Part shown: positions 34,537 through 42,264 of the stretch, piece after piece
Numbering within the stretch: the first letter of the stretch is position 1
Layout of the letters: each line of letters starts with the position of its first letter
Origin: Paenibacillus albicereus
Lineage (GTDB): Bacteria; Bacillota; Bacilli; Paenibacillales; Paenibacillaceae
Assembly (NCBI RefSeq): GCF_012676905.1
Contig: NZ_CP051428.1
Span: 1,045,001 to 1,109,000, forward strand
DNA length: 64,000 nucleotides
Direction: 5' to 3'
Made by a program: the position numbers and the translations under genes
The notes under the pieces: generated by a model
Seen by the model: the letters and a program-made list of their open reading frames with translations, nothing else
Told to the model about the DNA's origin: nothing
The model's database searches: none

Positions 34537-35271
34537 CTCTTCGCCTTGCTGCGATGCGGCCGCGATGCTTCGTTCCACGAACTCCAGCACCTCGCTGGAT
34601 ACCGGATACAGTCCCGTCTCCTCGGCAGGCCGCTTCCTCACTTCCCAGAACTTGTCCATCAGCTCCTCATCTCCGCCGAACGTTTCGTGCGACAGCTTCA
34701 TGAGCTCGCTGGCGATGCGGCAGCCTTCCTCGGATTCCGGGGGAATGGACTGCCGCACGCACCATTCGATCCGGCGAAGCAGCGAAACATAATGCTGGGT
34801 AGCCGAGTCGCCGCGGCTGAGGCTTGGAAGCGCTTGTTGCAGGAACGCGCTCTCCTCCTCGCCGAAGTAGTCGATCCATTGCCTGGACTTCGGCTGGATG
34901 GTCCGGATCAGATGGGACACCCGGTCCCAAGAAAGCTCGCCTTCCAAGTCGATCATATGGATGAGGGAGGTCGTATTCTCGATGCTGCCTTGCAGAGCCG
35001 CGAGCTGCTCCTGAAGATGGTTATGATGGGCGATCAAGATATGGCGGAAAGAAAGCTTGTCCATGACCTGCCGAATCTCGTCGAGCGGCAGCGAGAGCGA
35101 TTTGAGCATCGTGATCTTTTCCAGCGTGAACAAATCTTCCTCGGAATAGTGCCTGCGGCCGTTCCCATCCTTGTCGCTCGGCGTCAACAAGCCGATTTGG
35201 TCATAATAGCGCAGCGTCCGGACGGAGATGTCCCGCTGCTTGGATACTTGTCCTGTCGTCCATTTCGTCAT
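34534..35271 (-). CDS. MerR-family regulator (TipA/BltR-like)
   Basis: A 245-residue regulator. The N-terminal MerR winged helix covers residues 1-70 (TGQVSKQRDISVRTLRYYDQ, then GNGRRHYSEEDL). A dimer coiled coil follows, and then a 140-residue C-terminal domain that looks like the helical TipAS type (FGGDEELMDKFWEVRKRP), which binds drugs in relatives. No metal-binding cysteines. It is divergent from the CPBP gene; its operator is the dyad at 35302-35318. Confidence 0.87.
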   Translation of the reverse strand: MTKWTTGQVSKQRDISVRTLRYYDQIGLLTPSDKDGNGRRHYSEEDLFTLEKITMLKSLSLPLDEIRQVMDKLSFRHILIAHHNHLQEQLAALQGSIENTTSLIHMIDLEGELSWDRVSHLIRTIQPKSRQWIDYFGEEESAFLQQALPSLSRGDSATQHYVSLLRRIEWCVRQSIPPESEEGCRIASELMKLSHETFGGDEELMDKFWEVRKRPAEETGLYPVSSEVLEFVERSIAAASQQGEE

Positions 35272-35296
35272 TATGGCCTGCCTCCTGAAAAAAAGC

Positions 35297-35327
35297 TTGC
35301 AGGTGACGTTGCGTCACCATTTATCCT
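35297..35327 (+). promoter_or_regulatory. MerR-type promoter with 19-bp spacer and internal dyad
   Basis: TTGCAG (35297-35302), exactly 19 bp, TATCCT (35322-35327). Inside the spacer lies the perfect dyad GGTGAC-GTTGC-GTCACC (35302-35318). An overlong spacer with a centred operator is the hallmark of promoters that MerR proteins untwist to activate. It points at the CPBP gene and is next to the merR start. Confidence 0.85.
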
Positions 35328-35363
35328 GAACCAAGGATATCACATAGCTTGGAGGGATTGAGG

Positions 35364-36065
35364 ATGACAGCAGCAACACATTGGAAAAAGAGCGATCCTT
35401 GGACTTGGCGCGAGTTCGCAGCCTTGCTCGCCCTGGAATTCGTCTTCGTCATGATTGCGGTCAAATTCGGCCTGCAGAGGCTTTACGAGGAATGGCTCGG
35501 AAATACGCTTTACTCCGGCACGCTCACCGGCCTGACGATCGCGGTCGTTCTTCTGGCGGGAGTATACATCGTCGCTCTGAGGCCGAACCAGGCATCGTGG
35601 GCGGAAGTCGGGCTGAGGCGATTTCCGCCGAGATACGGGTGGAGGATCCTGCTCTGGCTGCTGGCGCTGATCGCGCTCAGCGTGGCGGCGGTCTATGGAA
35701 CCAGCTTGCTCGGGAATACGGTGGACAACAGCAAGACCGAGAGCCTGAAGCAGAACGCCGCTCTCGCCGGACTGCTGATCGGCATCGTCTCCGCCGGCAT
35801 CGTGTCGCCGGTGTACGAGGAGATTTTCTATCGCGGATTCATCTATCGCTGGCTGCGGACGCGCACGGGAAGGACGGGGGCGATCGTCCTGAGCTCGCTC
35901 ATCTTCACGCTGGCTCATTATCCGACCTTGAACGCCATGCCCGTCAATTTCTTGAGCGGGATCGTGCTGGCATGGACGTATGAACGGACGGGATCCGTCG
36001 TGCCGGGCATGATCGTCCACGGAGCCTTCAATACGATCGCCGTCCTGCTGACGGCGATGGGCTAG
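35364..36065 (+). CDS. CPBP-family (CAAX-like) intramembrane protease
   Basis: A 233-residue protein with about seven hydrophobic segments and the three CPBP motifs: EEIFYR (VYEEIFYRGFIY), FTLAHYPTLN and HGAFN. The Glu and His residues are the supposed glutamyl-protease centre in the membrane. In bacteria these proteins often give bacteriocin or peptide self-protection. ATG 35364 is preferred over TTG 35349 because TTGGAGGGATTGAGG precedes it. Likely activated by the divergent MerR protein. Confidence 0.87.
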   Translation: MTAATHWKKSDPWTWREFAALLALEFVFVMIAVKFGLQRLYEEWLGNTLYSGTLTGLTIAVVLLAGVYIVALRPNQASWAEVGLRRFPPRYGWRILLWLLALIALSVAAVYGTSLLGNTVDNSKTESLKQNAALAGLLIGIVSAGIVSPVYEEIFYRGFIYRWLRTRTGRTGAIVLSSLIFTLAHYPTLNAMPVNFLSGIVLAWTYERTGSVVPGMIVHGAFNTIAVLLTAMG

Positions 36066-36122
36066 AGCTGGGCCTGCCGGCGAAGGATCAAGAAGCATCC
36101 CTTTCAAGTGCCGGCCGGACCC

Positions 36123-36160
36123 AAAGCCTCCGCATCCATCGTCCGATGGTCGGAGGCTTT
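36123..36160. terminator. Intrinsic terminator after the CPBP gene
   Basis: A 10-bp stem (36123-36132 with 36151-36160) with a further inner pairing, T-rich on one side and A-rich on the other. It can serve both the CPBP gene and the convergent fnr gene. Confidence 0.7.
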
Positions 36161-36194
36161 TGGCGAGCCGAATCGCGAGGAGGCGCCCCGCTTC

Positions 36195-36950
36195 TTAGAT
36201 GCGGCACACTTCCTTGGGGCAGGCGGGACAGCCCGGGCAGCCGCAGACGCGACGCAGGGCGGGCAGATCGACGATCGTGATGAGGCCGCCTTGGACCGAG
36301 AGGATGCCCTCGTGCTTCATCGAGGCGAGCATGCGGTTGACGCTCTCGCGCGTCGTGCCGATGAACTCGGCCAGCTCGGCGTTGGTCAGGCGCAGCCCGA
36401 TCTCAAGGCCGCCTGGCCGCAGCCGTCCGTAGCTGTTCGAGAGGCGGATCAGCGTGCTGGCCAGCGCGCCCGGCTTGCCGTACAGCAACAGGTCGCGGAA
36501 CTTCGACTCGGCGATGCGCTGCTGGAGCGCCATGCCGTTCATCCAGCGCACGGCGAGCTCCCCGCTGCTCAGCAGCAGTTCCTCCAGGTCCTTCCAGACG
36601 ATGACGCCGATGCGCGCATCCTGGGCGACTTCGGCGCTGCAGCCGTATGCCGACTGCCGTCCGGCCTCGGGACCGCCCATCAGGTCGCCTTTCTGCAGGA
36701 TCGACAGGATGAACGCCTTGCCGTCCTCGGTCGATTTGCGCAGCTTCACCTTGCCCGAGAGGACGATATACAGCTTGTCGGCCTGCTCGCCTTCCCAGAA
36801 CAGGTAGCTGCCCGCCACGGCCAAGCGCTCCGTCATGAGCGCCTCGACGCTCCTCCACTGCATTTCCGTAAAAAAGGCCGGATACCCGGTCCGCTCCGCT
36901 TCCTTCTGTGCTGCGTAGGCCGAATCCGCTGCCGGCTGTCTCATCGCCAT
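36195..36950 (-). CDS. fnr: Crp/Fnr-family regulator with C-terminal cysteine cluster (Fnr 1)
   Basis: A 251-residue regulator: cyclic-nucleotide-like barrel (residues about 45-150), dimer helix, and a HTH with TNAELAEFIGTTRESVNRML (Crp/Fnr recognition helix). The C-terminus ends C236, C238, C241, C244, C249; C241-x2-C244-x4-C249 reproduces the spacing of the [4Fe-4S] ligands of B. subtilis Fnr, so it is probably an oxygen-sensitive activator. ATG 36950 is chosen (GAGAGGAGC upstream); the frame stays open further. Divergent from the Nre-like operon with an Fnr box between. Confidence 0.85.
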   Translation of the reverse strand: MAMRQPAADSAYAAQKEAERTGYPAFFTEMQWRSVEALMTERLAVAGSYLFWEGEQADKLYIVLSGKVKLRKSTEDGKAFILSILQKGDLMGGPEAGRQSAYGCSAEVAQDARIGVIVWKDLEELLLSSGELAVRWMNGMALQQRIAESKFRDLLLYGKPGALASTLIRLSNSYGRLRPGGLEIGLRLTNAELAEFIGTTRESVNRMLASMKHEGILSVQGGLITIVDLPALRRVCGCPGCPACPKEVCRI

Positions 36951-37051
36951 CTCCGCTCGCTCCTCTCTTCTGCTCTCATCATAAAGCACGCGGCCGCCGG
37001 CCGTTATCAGGGAACCTCCTGAACCGCAAGGGAGGAATTCCCCGATCTTCC

Positions 37052-37067
37052 TGTGAGATCGATCACG
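37052..37067. promoter_or_regulatory. Fnr box (TGTGA-N6-TCACG)
   Basis: TGTGA-GATCGA-TCACG lies between the divergent fnr 1 and nreA-like genes. It has one mismatch to the Bacillus Fnr consensus TGTGA-N6-TCACA. No good -10 hexamer lies at the class II distance in either direction. Confidence 0.65.
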
Positions 37068-37227
37068 CCGGCGGGGCGGATCGGGGGATTTCCTCCGGTC
37101 GAATCCGGGAATTCCCGGACTTACACGCCTGAGGCGCCCCCTTACACTGGAACGTAGGGAAGGCGTCGGCCCCTGGGACCATCTGCGGCAGGGGAGCTCC
37201 GGATGCGCCAGAAGGGGGAAAGCGGTC

Positions 37228-37752
37228 ATGACGGAGGGGGAAAAGGGCGGCCAGGAGGAACTGGAGCGGCTGCGCCGCGAGCTCGGCTGCGACGTGGCGG
37301 TCGCGGGGGTCGCTGCGCAGGGAGGCGGGCTGCGCTGGAAGGCGGCGTCCGGAGCGGCGAGCGACCGCTACCGCATCATGGCGGAGCGGCCGGGCCGGGG
37401 GCTGGCCGGCACCGTGCTGAAGGTAGGCCGGCCGATGGCGCTGCAGGCGGCGGAGCTGCGGGCCGGGCGGCAGCTGCAGGACTATCCGCTGCTCATCGCG
37501 GAAGGCCTCTGCTCGGCGTATGCGGTGCCGCTGCTGGCCAGCGCCAGGCCGAGCGGCGTGCTGCTTATCGGCAGCCGCAGTCCGAAAGCGTTTGCCGATG
37601 CGGATCGGCTCGCGGCGCAAGCGGCGGCGAGGCGGCTGGAGGCGATCATGGTCGGCGGCCTTGGCAGCCGGCGCGACCGGGACGGCGGCCGCGAGCCGCG
37701 CGCGGCGGAGATGGCGCCGGGGGCGGGCAAGCCGCCGGGCGGACCGCTGTGA
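37228..37752 (+). CDS. nreA: GAF-domain sensor protein (NreA-like)
   Basis: A 174-residue protein that is one GAF domain (residues about 10-140; GRGLAGTVLKVGRPMAL and LLIAEGLCSAYAVPLL are typical) plus a Pro/Gly/Arg-rich tail. In Staphylococcus, NreA is a free GAF protein that binds nitrate and restrains the NreB kinase. The operon here (GAF, NreC-like regulator, NreB-like kinase) has the same three components. Nitrate-binding residues were not verified. ATG preceded by AGAAGGGGGAAAGCGGTC. Confidence 0.65.
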   Translation: MTEGEKGGQEELERLRRELGCDVAVAGVAAQGGGLRWKAASGAASDRYRIMAERPGRGLAGTVLKVGRPMALQAAELRAGRQLQDYPLLIAEGLCSAYAVPLLASARPSGVLLIGSRSPKAFADADRLAAQAAARRLEAIMVGGLGSRRDRDGGREPRAAEMAPGAGKPPGGPL

Positions 37753-37792
37753 TACACTGGAGCCAAACGCGCAGGAGCAAGGAGGGGATCGT

Positions 37793-38446
37793 TTGATACA
37801 GGTATTGATCGTCGACGATCATGCGGTCGTCCGGTCCGGACTCGTCCAGCTGATGGACGGCCGGGACGGGCTGACGGCGGCGGGCGAGGCGGCGGACGGG
37901 GACGAGGCGATCGCGAAGGCGCTGGAGCTGCGGCCGGATGTCGTGCTGATGGATCTCAGCATGCCGCACGGCAAGGATGGGCTGAGCGCGACGTCGGAGC
38001 TCAAGAAGCGGCTGCCGGATGTCGCCGTGCTGATCCTGACGATGCATGACGACGAGGAGTATCTGTTCCGCGCGATCCATGCGGGGGCGTCGGGCTACAT
38101 CTTGAAGAGCGCTCCTTATGAGGAGCTGCTCGGAGCGGTGCGCCATGTGGCGGCGGGGCAGGCCTATCTATCCCCGTCCGCGACGAAGCGGCTCATGAGC
38201 GACTATCTCGACAAGGCGCGCAGCGGAGACTATGCCGGCAGCTTCGAGTCGCTGTCCGACCGCGAGCGCGAGATTCTCGCCAAGGTGGCGCAGGGCTATT
38301 CCAACAAGGAGATCGCCGAGCAGCTGTTCATCAGCGTCAAGACGGTCGAGAGCCACAAGAGCAACCTGATGGAGAAGCTCGACTTGCGGACGAGGCCGGA
38401 TCTGGTGAGATACGCGGCCAAGAAGGGACTGTTGAATTTTGACTGA
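37793..38446 (+). CDS. nreC: NarL/NreC-type response regulator
   Basis: A 217-residue regulator. The receiver domain has acidic pocket VDDH and phospho-acceptor Asp in VVLMDLSMPHG near residue 54, Thr in LTMHDDE and Lys in GYILKSA. A LuxR-type HTH follows (LSDREREILAKVAQGYSNKE, then KTVESHKSNLMEKL). Start TTG 37793 is fixed by AAGGAGGGGATCG. It overlaps the kinase gene by 8 nt. A DNA-binding activator for anaerobic respiration genes is the expected role. Confidence 0.87.
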   Translation: MIQVLIVDDHAVVRSGLVQLMDGRDGLTAAGEAADGDEAIAKALELRPDVVLMDLSMPHGKDGLSATSELKKRLPDVAVLILTMHDDEEYLFRAIHAGASGYILKSAPYEELLGAVRHVAAGQAYLSPSATKRLMSDYLDKARSGDYAGSFESLSDREREILAKVAQGYSNKEIAEQLFISVKTVESHKSNLMEKLDLRTRPDLVRYAAKKGLLNFD

Positions 38447-39659
38447 GACGGGCCGGCAAAGGGAAGGCGCGCTGCCGGAGTCTTCGGCGGTAGCGCAGCC
38501 TAGGAAATCGACGGTGGCGGGAGCGGAGCCAACCGTCCCGGAGCTTGCCGGCACTCCGTCTCCGGGCGGAATCGGAGCGAACGTCGACCTGCTGCTGGAG
38601 GGCATCGGCACGCAGATGGACGACCCGTCGTTCCGCGAGCAGCTGCGCCAGTCGCTGCGGCAGCTGTCCGACGTCAAGTTCGCGCTGGACGAGGCGTCGA
38701 TCGTCGCGGTCACCGACGCGGCGGGCCGCATCCGCTACGTCAATGACCGCTTCTGCGCGATCTCGGGCTACACGCGCGAGGAGCTGCTCGGACAGACGCA
38801 CCGGATCGTCAAGTCCGGGCATCATGACGGGGCTTTTTTCCGCGAGCTGTGGAGCCGCATCTCTTCTGGACAAGTGTGGAAGGGCGAGATTCGCAATCGC
38901 TCCAAGACGGGCCGGCTCTACTGGGTGGACACGACGATCGTGCCATTCGCGGACGAGTCCGGCAAGCCGTATCAGTATCTGGCGATCCGCCACGAGGTGA
39001 CGGAGCTCAAGGAGACGCAGGACCAGCTGCAGCAGGCGATGGCCGGCATGATGCAGATCCAGGAAGAGGAGCGGCGGCGTTTCTCGCGCGAGCTGCATGA
39101 CGGCATCGGCCAAAGCCTGTTCTCGCTCAAGATATCGCTCGACCGCATGCTGTCGGAGGGGGCCGACGCGCGGCTCGAGTCGCTGCGGACCGACGTATCG
39201 CAGCTCATGGCGGAGGTGCGCGGCATGGCCTGGGAGCTGCGGCCGTCCGTCCTCGACGATCTCGGCGTCGTGCCGGCGCTTCGCACCTATATCCAGAACT
39301 TTGAGCGCCATTATGGCATCCGCGTCCGGTTCGTCTCGACGCTGTCCCGAAGGCCCGAGCTCGGAGCGGAGACGGCGCTGTACCGCGTCGTACAGGAGGC
39401 GCTGACGAATCTGGCCAAGTACGCCGGCGTATCCGAGGCGTCCGTCATCCTGAAGGAAGAGGAGGACGGCCGGCTGGAGGCGGCGGTCTCGGATGAGGGA
39501 GTCGGCTTCGAGCCGCAGCAGCCGCACAGCGGCGGCGTCGGGCTGTTCAGCATGGAGGAGCGCGCACGTGCGGCCGGAGGCTCGCTGGAGGTGCGCTCGG
39601 CCCCGGGCCGCGGCACCGTCGTGAAGCTGACGCTGCCGGCGAAGCGGAGGCAGCCGTAA
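38439..39659 (+). CDS. PAS-containing sensor histidine kinase (NreB-like, HisKA_3)
   Basis: A 406-residue soluble kinase. The N-terminal 60 residues are Pro/Ala/Gly-rich; a PAS domain follows (about 85-205; RIRYVNDRFCAISGYTREE). Next come a HisKA_3 dimerisation helix with phospho-His in SRELHDGIGQSLFSLK and an ATPase domain (N-box EALTNLAKYA, G-box DEGVGF). It should phosphorylate the regulator at 37793. NreB senses oxygen through four cysteines in PAS; this PAS has only one, so it cannot hold that Fe-S cluster. Confidence 0.85.
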   Translation: MTETGRQREGALPESSAVAQPRKSTVAGAEPTVPELAGTPSPGGIGANVDLLLEGIGTQMDDPSFREQLRQSLRQLSDVKFALDEASIVAVTDAAGRIRYVNDRFCAISGYTREELLGQTHRIVKSGHHDGAFFRELWSRISSGQVWKGEIRNRSKTGRLYWVDTTIVPFADESGKPYQYLAIRHEVTELKETQDQLQQAMAGMMQIQEEERRRFSRELHDGIGQSLFSLKISLDRMLSEGADARLESLRTDVSQLMAEVRGMAWELRPSVLDDLGVVPALRTYIQNFERHYGIRVRFVSTLSRRPELGAETALYRVVQEALTNLAKYAGVSEASVILKEEEDGRLEAAVSDEGVGFEPQQPHSGGVGLFSMEERARAAGGSLEVRSAPGRGTVVKLTLPAKRRQP

Positions 39660-39700
39660 GGCCGGTTTTCGGCCTCGGGTTGCCGACCTGCGGAGCGTGA

Positions 39701-40100
39701 GCGGCGCGGAACAGCGAGCAGCTCGGCGTGCATGGGGCAGAACGGGGGGAGTGGAACGAACGGAATAACCGGGCAGCTCGGCGTGCATGGGGCAGAGCGG
39801 GGGGAGTGGCGCGGAACAGCGAGCAGCTTGGGCGTGCAGGGGCAGAACGGGGGGAGTGGAACGGCGCGGAAAGACCGAGCAGCTCAGCGTGCAGGTGTAG
39901 AACGGGGGGAGTGGCGCGGAACAGCGAGCAGCTTGGTGTGCAGGGGCAGAACGAGGGGAGTGGCGCGGAACACCGAGCAGCTCAGCGTGAATGGGGCAGA
40001 GCGGAGGGGAGTGACGCGAGAAAACCGACCAGCTTGGCGTGCAGGGGCAGAACAAAGATCAGTGGCGCGAAAAAACCGAGCAGTTCAGCGTGCAGGGGCA
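39701..40100. repeat. Tandem repeat array of about 50-bp units (8 copies)
   Basis: About eight imperfect units of 46-54 bp follow each other after the kinase gene. Each contains GCGCGGAACA, then CGAGCAGCT, GTGCAGGGGCAGAAC and GGGGGGAGTG or close variants. No stable reading frame is kept between units. The gene-free span 39660-40828 consists of this array, the 183-bp element, a 15-bp array and the Fnr promoter. Confidence 0.85.
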
Positions 40101-40124
40101 TCCCTGCTCTCCGGCCTGGAAATC

Positions 40125-40307
40125 TAACGAAACTCACAAGCCTTATTCCGTCAAATTCACGCCTAACTAAATTCTAAGGAAACTGACGTGTCTTATTGCT
40201 GCCGAAATCGCTACTGAAGCCACTTTTTCAATCACATAGCGCTCCTCAGTTTCGTTAGCGGCAAAAAAGGCTGCAAAATCGCCAAATAGCGCTTCCTAGT
40301 TTCGTTA
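40125..40307. repeat. Dispersed 183-bp quasi-palindrome, copy A
   Basis: Four 23-nt units sit at 40125-40147 and 40175-40197 (forward) and 40235-40257 and 40285-40307 (reverse). The unit consensus is TAACGAAACT, then four variable bases, then AGCGCTATT. Spacers are 27, 37 and 27 nt. Copy B at 56039-56221 has exactly the same unit order and spacers although spacer sequences have diverged. It is AT-richer than its surroundings and can fold into one long stem. Confidence 0.85.
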
Positions 40308-40395
40308 GCGCCGAGGATGCCTCTACAGGAGGCTTGCCCCTCGGCAAGGTCCCGCTCTGCTCGAGCTCAACCAGATTGCCCGGCACCGGGTCGTC

Positions 40396-40575
40396 TCCGC
40401 ACTGCCTGCCTTCGCACTGCCTGCCTTCGCACTGCCTGCCTTCGCACTGCCTGCCTTCGCACTGCCTGCCTTCGCACTGCCTGCCTTCGCACTGCCTGCC
40501 TTCGCACTGCCTGCCTTCGCACTGCCCGTCTCCGCACTGCCCGTCTCCGTGCTGCCCGTCTCCGTTCGGCCTGTC
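40396..40575. repeat. 15-bp tandem repeat array (12 units)
   Basis: Unit TTCGCACTGCCTGCC is perfect from 40411 to 40515 (7 copies), flanked by degenerate copies ending near 40575. All six frames stay open because 15 is a multiple of three, but no start with a ribosome site exists, so coding is unlikely. Confidence 0.88.
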
Positions 40576-40755
40576 TCCGCCAGTCCTCCCGGCACCGGGT
40601 CGGCTCTTCTTCGCCAGACTTCCTCGGGCGCCCGACTCTGACAGTCCTCCCCCGCACCCCCAGTCCCTACTCGAGCCCGCTCCTCACCGCCAGTCTCCCC
40701 AGTTCCCGTGCGGCCCCGTCCCGACGATCGAGGCGGGCTTTTCTTTTCTCTTTAA

Positions 40756-40798
40756 TGTGATTTTTTTCACATACGAAACAGGAGGCAGAGGGTACACT
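40756..40798 (+). promoter_or_regulatory. Class II Fnr-dependent promoter of the hemerythrin-like gene
   Basis: A perfect Fnr box, TGTGA-TTTTTT-TCACA (40756-40771), is followed by TACACT (40793-40798) as -10. The implied start near 40805 puts the box centre at -41.5, the canonical class II position. No -35 hexamer is needed. The message would start 24 nt before the ATG at 40829. Confidence 0.8.
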
Positions 40799-40828
40799 AA
40801 AGCCATGAAACCGAGGAGGTTGATGGAG

Positions 40829-41341
40829 ATGAGCACCATGGCCCTGCAAGACGAATGGCCCGAGACGAGGACGCATCCCGCGCCTGAGATCGCGGTGGAA
40901 CGAGCATCCCGCGAGCAGGAAAAGCTTCAGTCGGAGCTGCAGGCGCTCGTGCGGCAGACCTGCTCCGTCCGGCATCTGCAGGAGCCGGCCGTGCTGAGCC
41001 GAGAGTTTCGCAAGCTGACGAGCCAGGTACTGCAGCTGCAAGAGGATTGGCACGAGCATGCGCGCTGGGTCGAGACGGAGTTTCTGCCATATGTGACCTG
41101 GTACTGGGGAGAAGAGCCGAATCTGTTCGCGCTCATGGACCATGAGTACGGCCTTGCCGACCGATGTCTGGAACGTTTTCACGAGCGTCTTGGCCATACG
41201 GCGGTGCCGCTGGCGCCGGAAGAGGCGCGGAAACTGACCTCCCCTCTGCTCCAGGCGTATGCAGTCCTCAAAAACCGCATGCTGGAAGAGGAAGAGCTGG
41301 TGCAGCAGCTGAAGGACCGTTCCAACCGCTACGATTTCTAA
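40829..41341 (+). CDS. Hemerythrin-like protein under Fnr control
   Basis: A 170-residue all-helical cytoplasmic protein. The layout resembles hemerythrin HHE domains: a helix with HEHARWVETEFLPYV, then FALMDHEYGLADRCLERF, then KNRMLEEEEL. Several His/Glu/Asp fit metal-ligand positions, but the last helix has Asn where HHE proteins have His, so di-iron binding is uncertain. ATG 40829 is chosen because GAGGAGG lies 9 nt before it and the predicted transcript starts near 40805; earlier ATGs are in frame. Its Fnr promoter suggests oxygen, NO or iron handling in low oxygen. Confidence 0.6.
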   Translation: MSTMALQDEWPETRTHPAPEIAVERASREQEKLQSELQALVRQTCSVRHLQEPAVLSREFRKLTSQVLQLQEDWHEHARWVETEFLPYVTWYWGEEPNLFALMDHEYGLADRCLERFHERLGHTAVPLAPEEARKLTSPLLQAYAVLKNRMLEEEELVQQLKDRSNRYDF

Positions 41342-41381
41342 CCGTGCAAAGGCAGGCTTCGAGTCGGGGCGGTACGCTGTC

Positions 41382-41646
41382 GAAGCGGAGGGACCAGGCC
41401 GAGGTGCGAGGCCGCTAAAGCGGAGGGACCAGGCCGAGGTGCGAGGCCGCTGAAGCGGAGGGACCAGGCCGAGGTGCGAGGTCGCTAAAGCGGAGGGACC
41501 AGGCCGAGGTGCGAGGCCGCTGAAGCGGAGGGACAGGCCGAGGTGCGAGGCCGCTGAAGCGGGGGAATCAGGTCGAGGTGCGAGGCCACTGAAGCGGAGG
41601 GACCAGGCCGAGGTGCAAGGTCGCTGAAGCGGAGGGACCGGGTCAG
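41382..41646. repeat. 35-bp tandem repeat array (7.5 units)
   Basis: Units start at 41382, 41417, 41452, 41487, 41522, 41556, 41591 and 41626 (last partial). Each begins GAAGCGGAGGGACCAGGCC or a near variant. One unit has lost a base. It lies directly after the hemerythrin-like gene. Confidence 0.9.
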
Positions 41647-41690
41647 GGCGGCGCTGCCGAAACAGAAAAGCTCCAAGCTGCGCGGTATTA

Positions 41691-41706
41691 TGTGAAAATA
41701 TTCACA
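41691..41706. promoter_or_regulatory. Fnr box, perfect TGTGA-N6-TCACA
   Basis: TGTGA-AAATAT-TCACA. The nearest downstream gene is the DoxX gene at 42336, 630 bp away across the 15-bp array. CATAAT at 41759-41764 is a possible -10; it would put the box near -72, a class I position. Confidence 0.7.
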
Positions 41707-41829
41707 ACAATGCGCGGCAAACGTGATGGATCGCACATCGGGCCGGCGGGACAGCAGCCATAATGAAAGGGCAAGGAAGAATCATCCACCAGGACGGCTA
41801 GAGCAGGGCGCCTTCGTACAGCAGCCATG

Positions 41830-42264
41830 AGCAACACCGCATCAAGCAAGATCGCATCGATCAAGCCGGCATCTAGCAACACCGCATCAAGCAACACCGC
41901 ATCAAGCTAGCCGGCATCTAGCATAACCACATCAAGCAACACCGCATCAAGCAACACCGCAACAAGCAACACCGCATCGAGCAACACCGCATCAAGCTAG
42001 CCGGCATCTAGCATAACCACATCAAGCAACACCGCATCAAGCTAGCCGGCATCTAGCATAACCGCATCAAGCAACACCGCATCAAGCAACACCGCATCAA
42101 GCAACACCGCATCAAGCAACACCGCATCAAGCAACACCGCATTAAGCTAGACGGCATCGAGCACAACCACATCCAGCAACACCGCATCAAGCTAGCCGGC
42201 ATCGAGCAAAACCACATCCAGCAAAACCGCATCAAGCTAGCCGGCATCCAGCAAAACCGCATCG
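41830..42264. repeat. 15-bp tandem repeat array, 29 units in perfect register
   Basis: The span is 29 consecutive 15-mers without a length change. The main type is AGCAACACCGCATCA; others are AGCTAGCCGGCATCT and AGCATAACCACATCA, often in that order. An ATG abuts the array in frame (41827), but the AGCTAGCC type brings in TAG stops, so it encodes no long protein. The gene-free span 41342-42335 otherwise holds only the 35-bp array and the Fnr box. Confidence 0.92.

Noticed and set aside
40334-40828. Long open frames across the 15-bp array upstream of the hemerythrin-like gene
   Set aside because: A 15-bp period keeps all frames open. No ribosome site precedes any start, and the Fnr promoter at 40756-40798 lies inside the supposed coding region.
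41830-42264. CRISPR array
   Set aside because: Units are contiguous 15-mers without unique spacers, and no cas genes are present.
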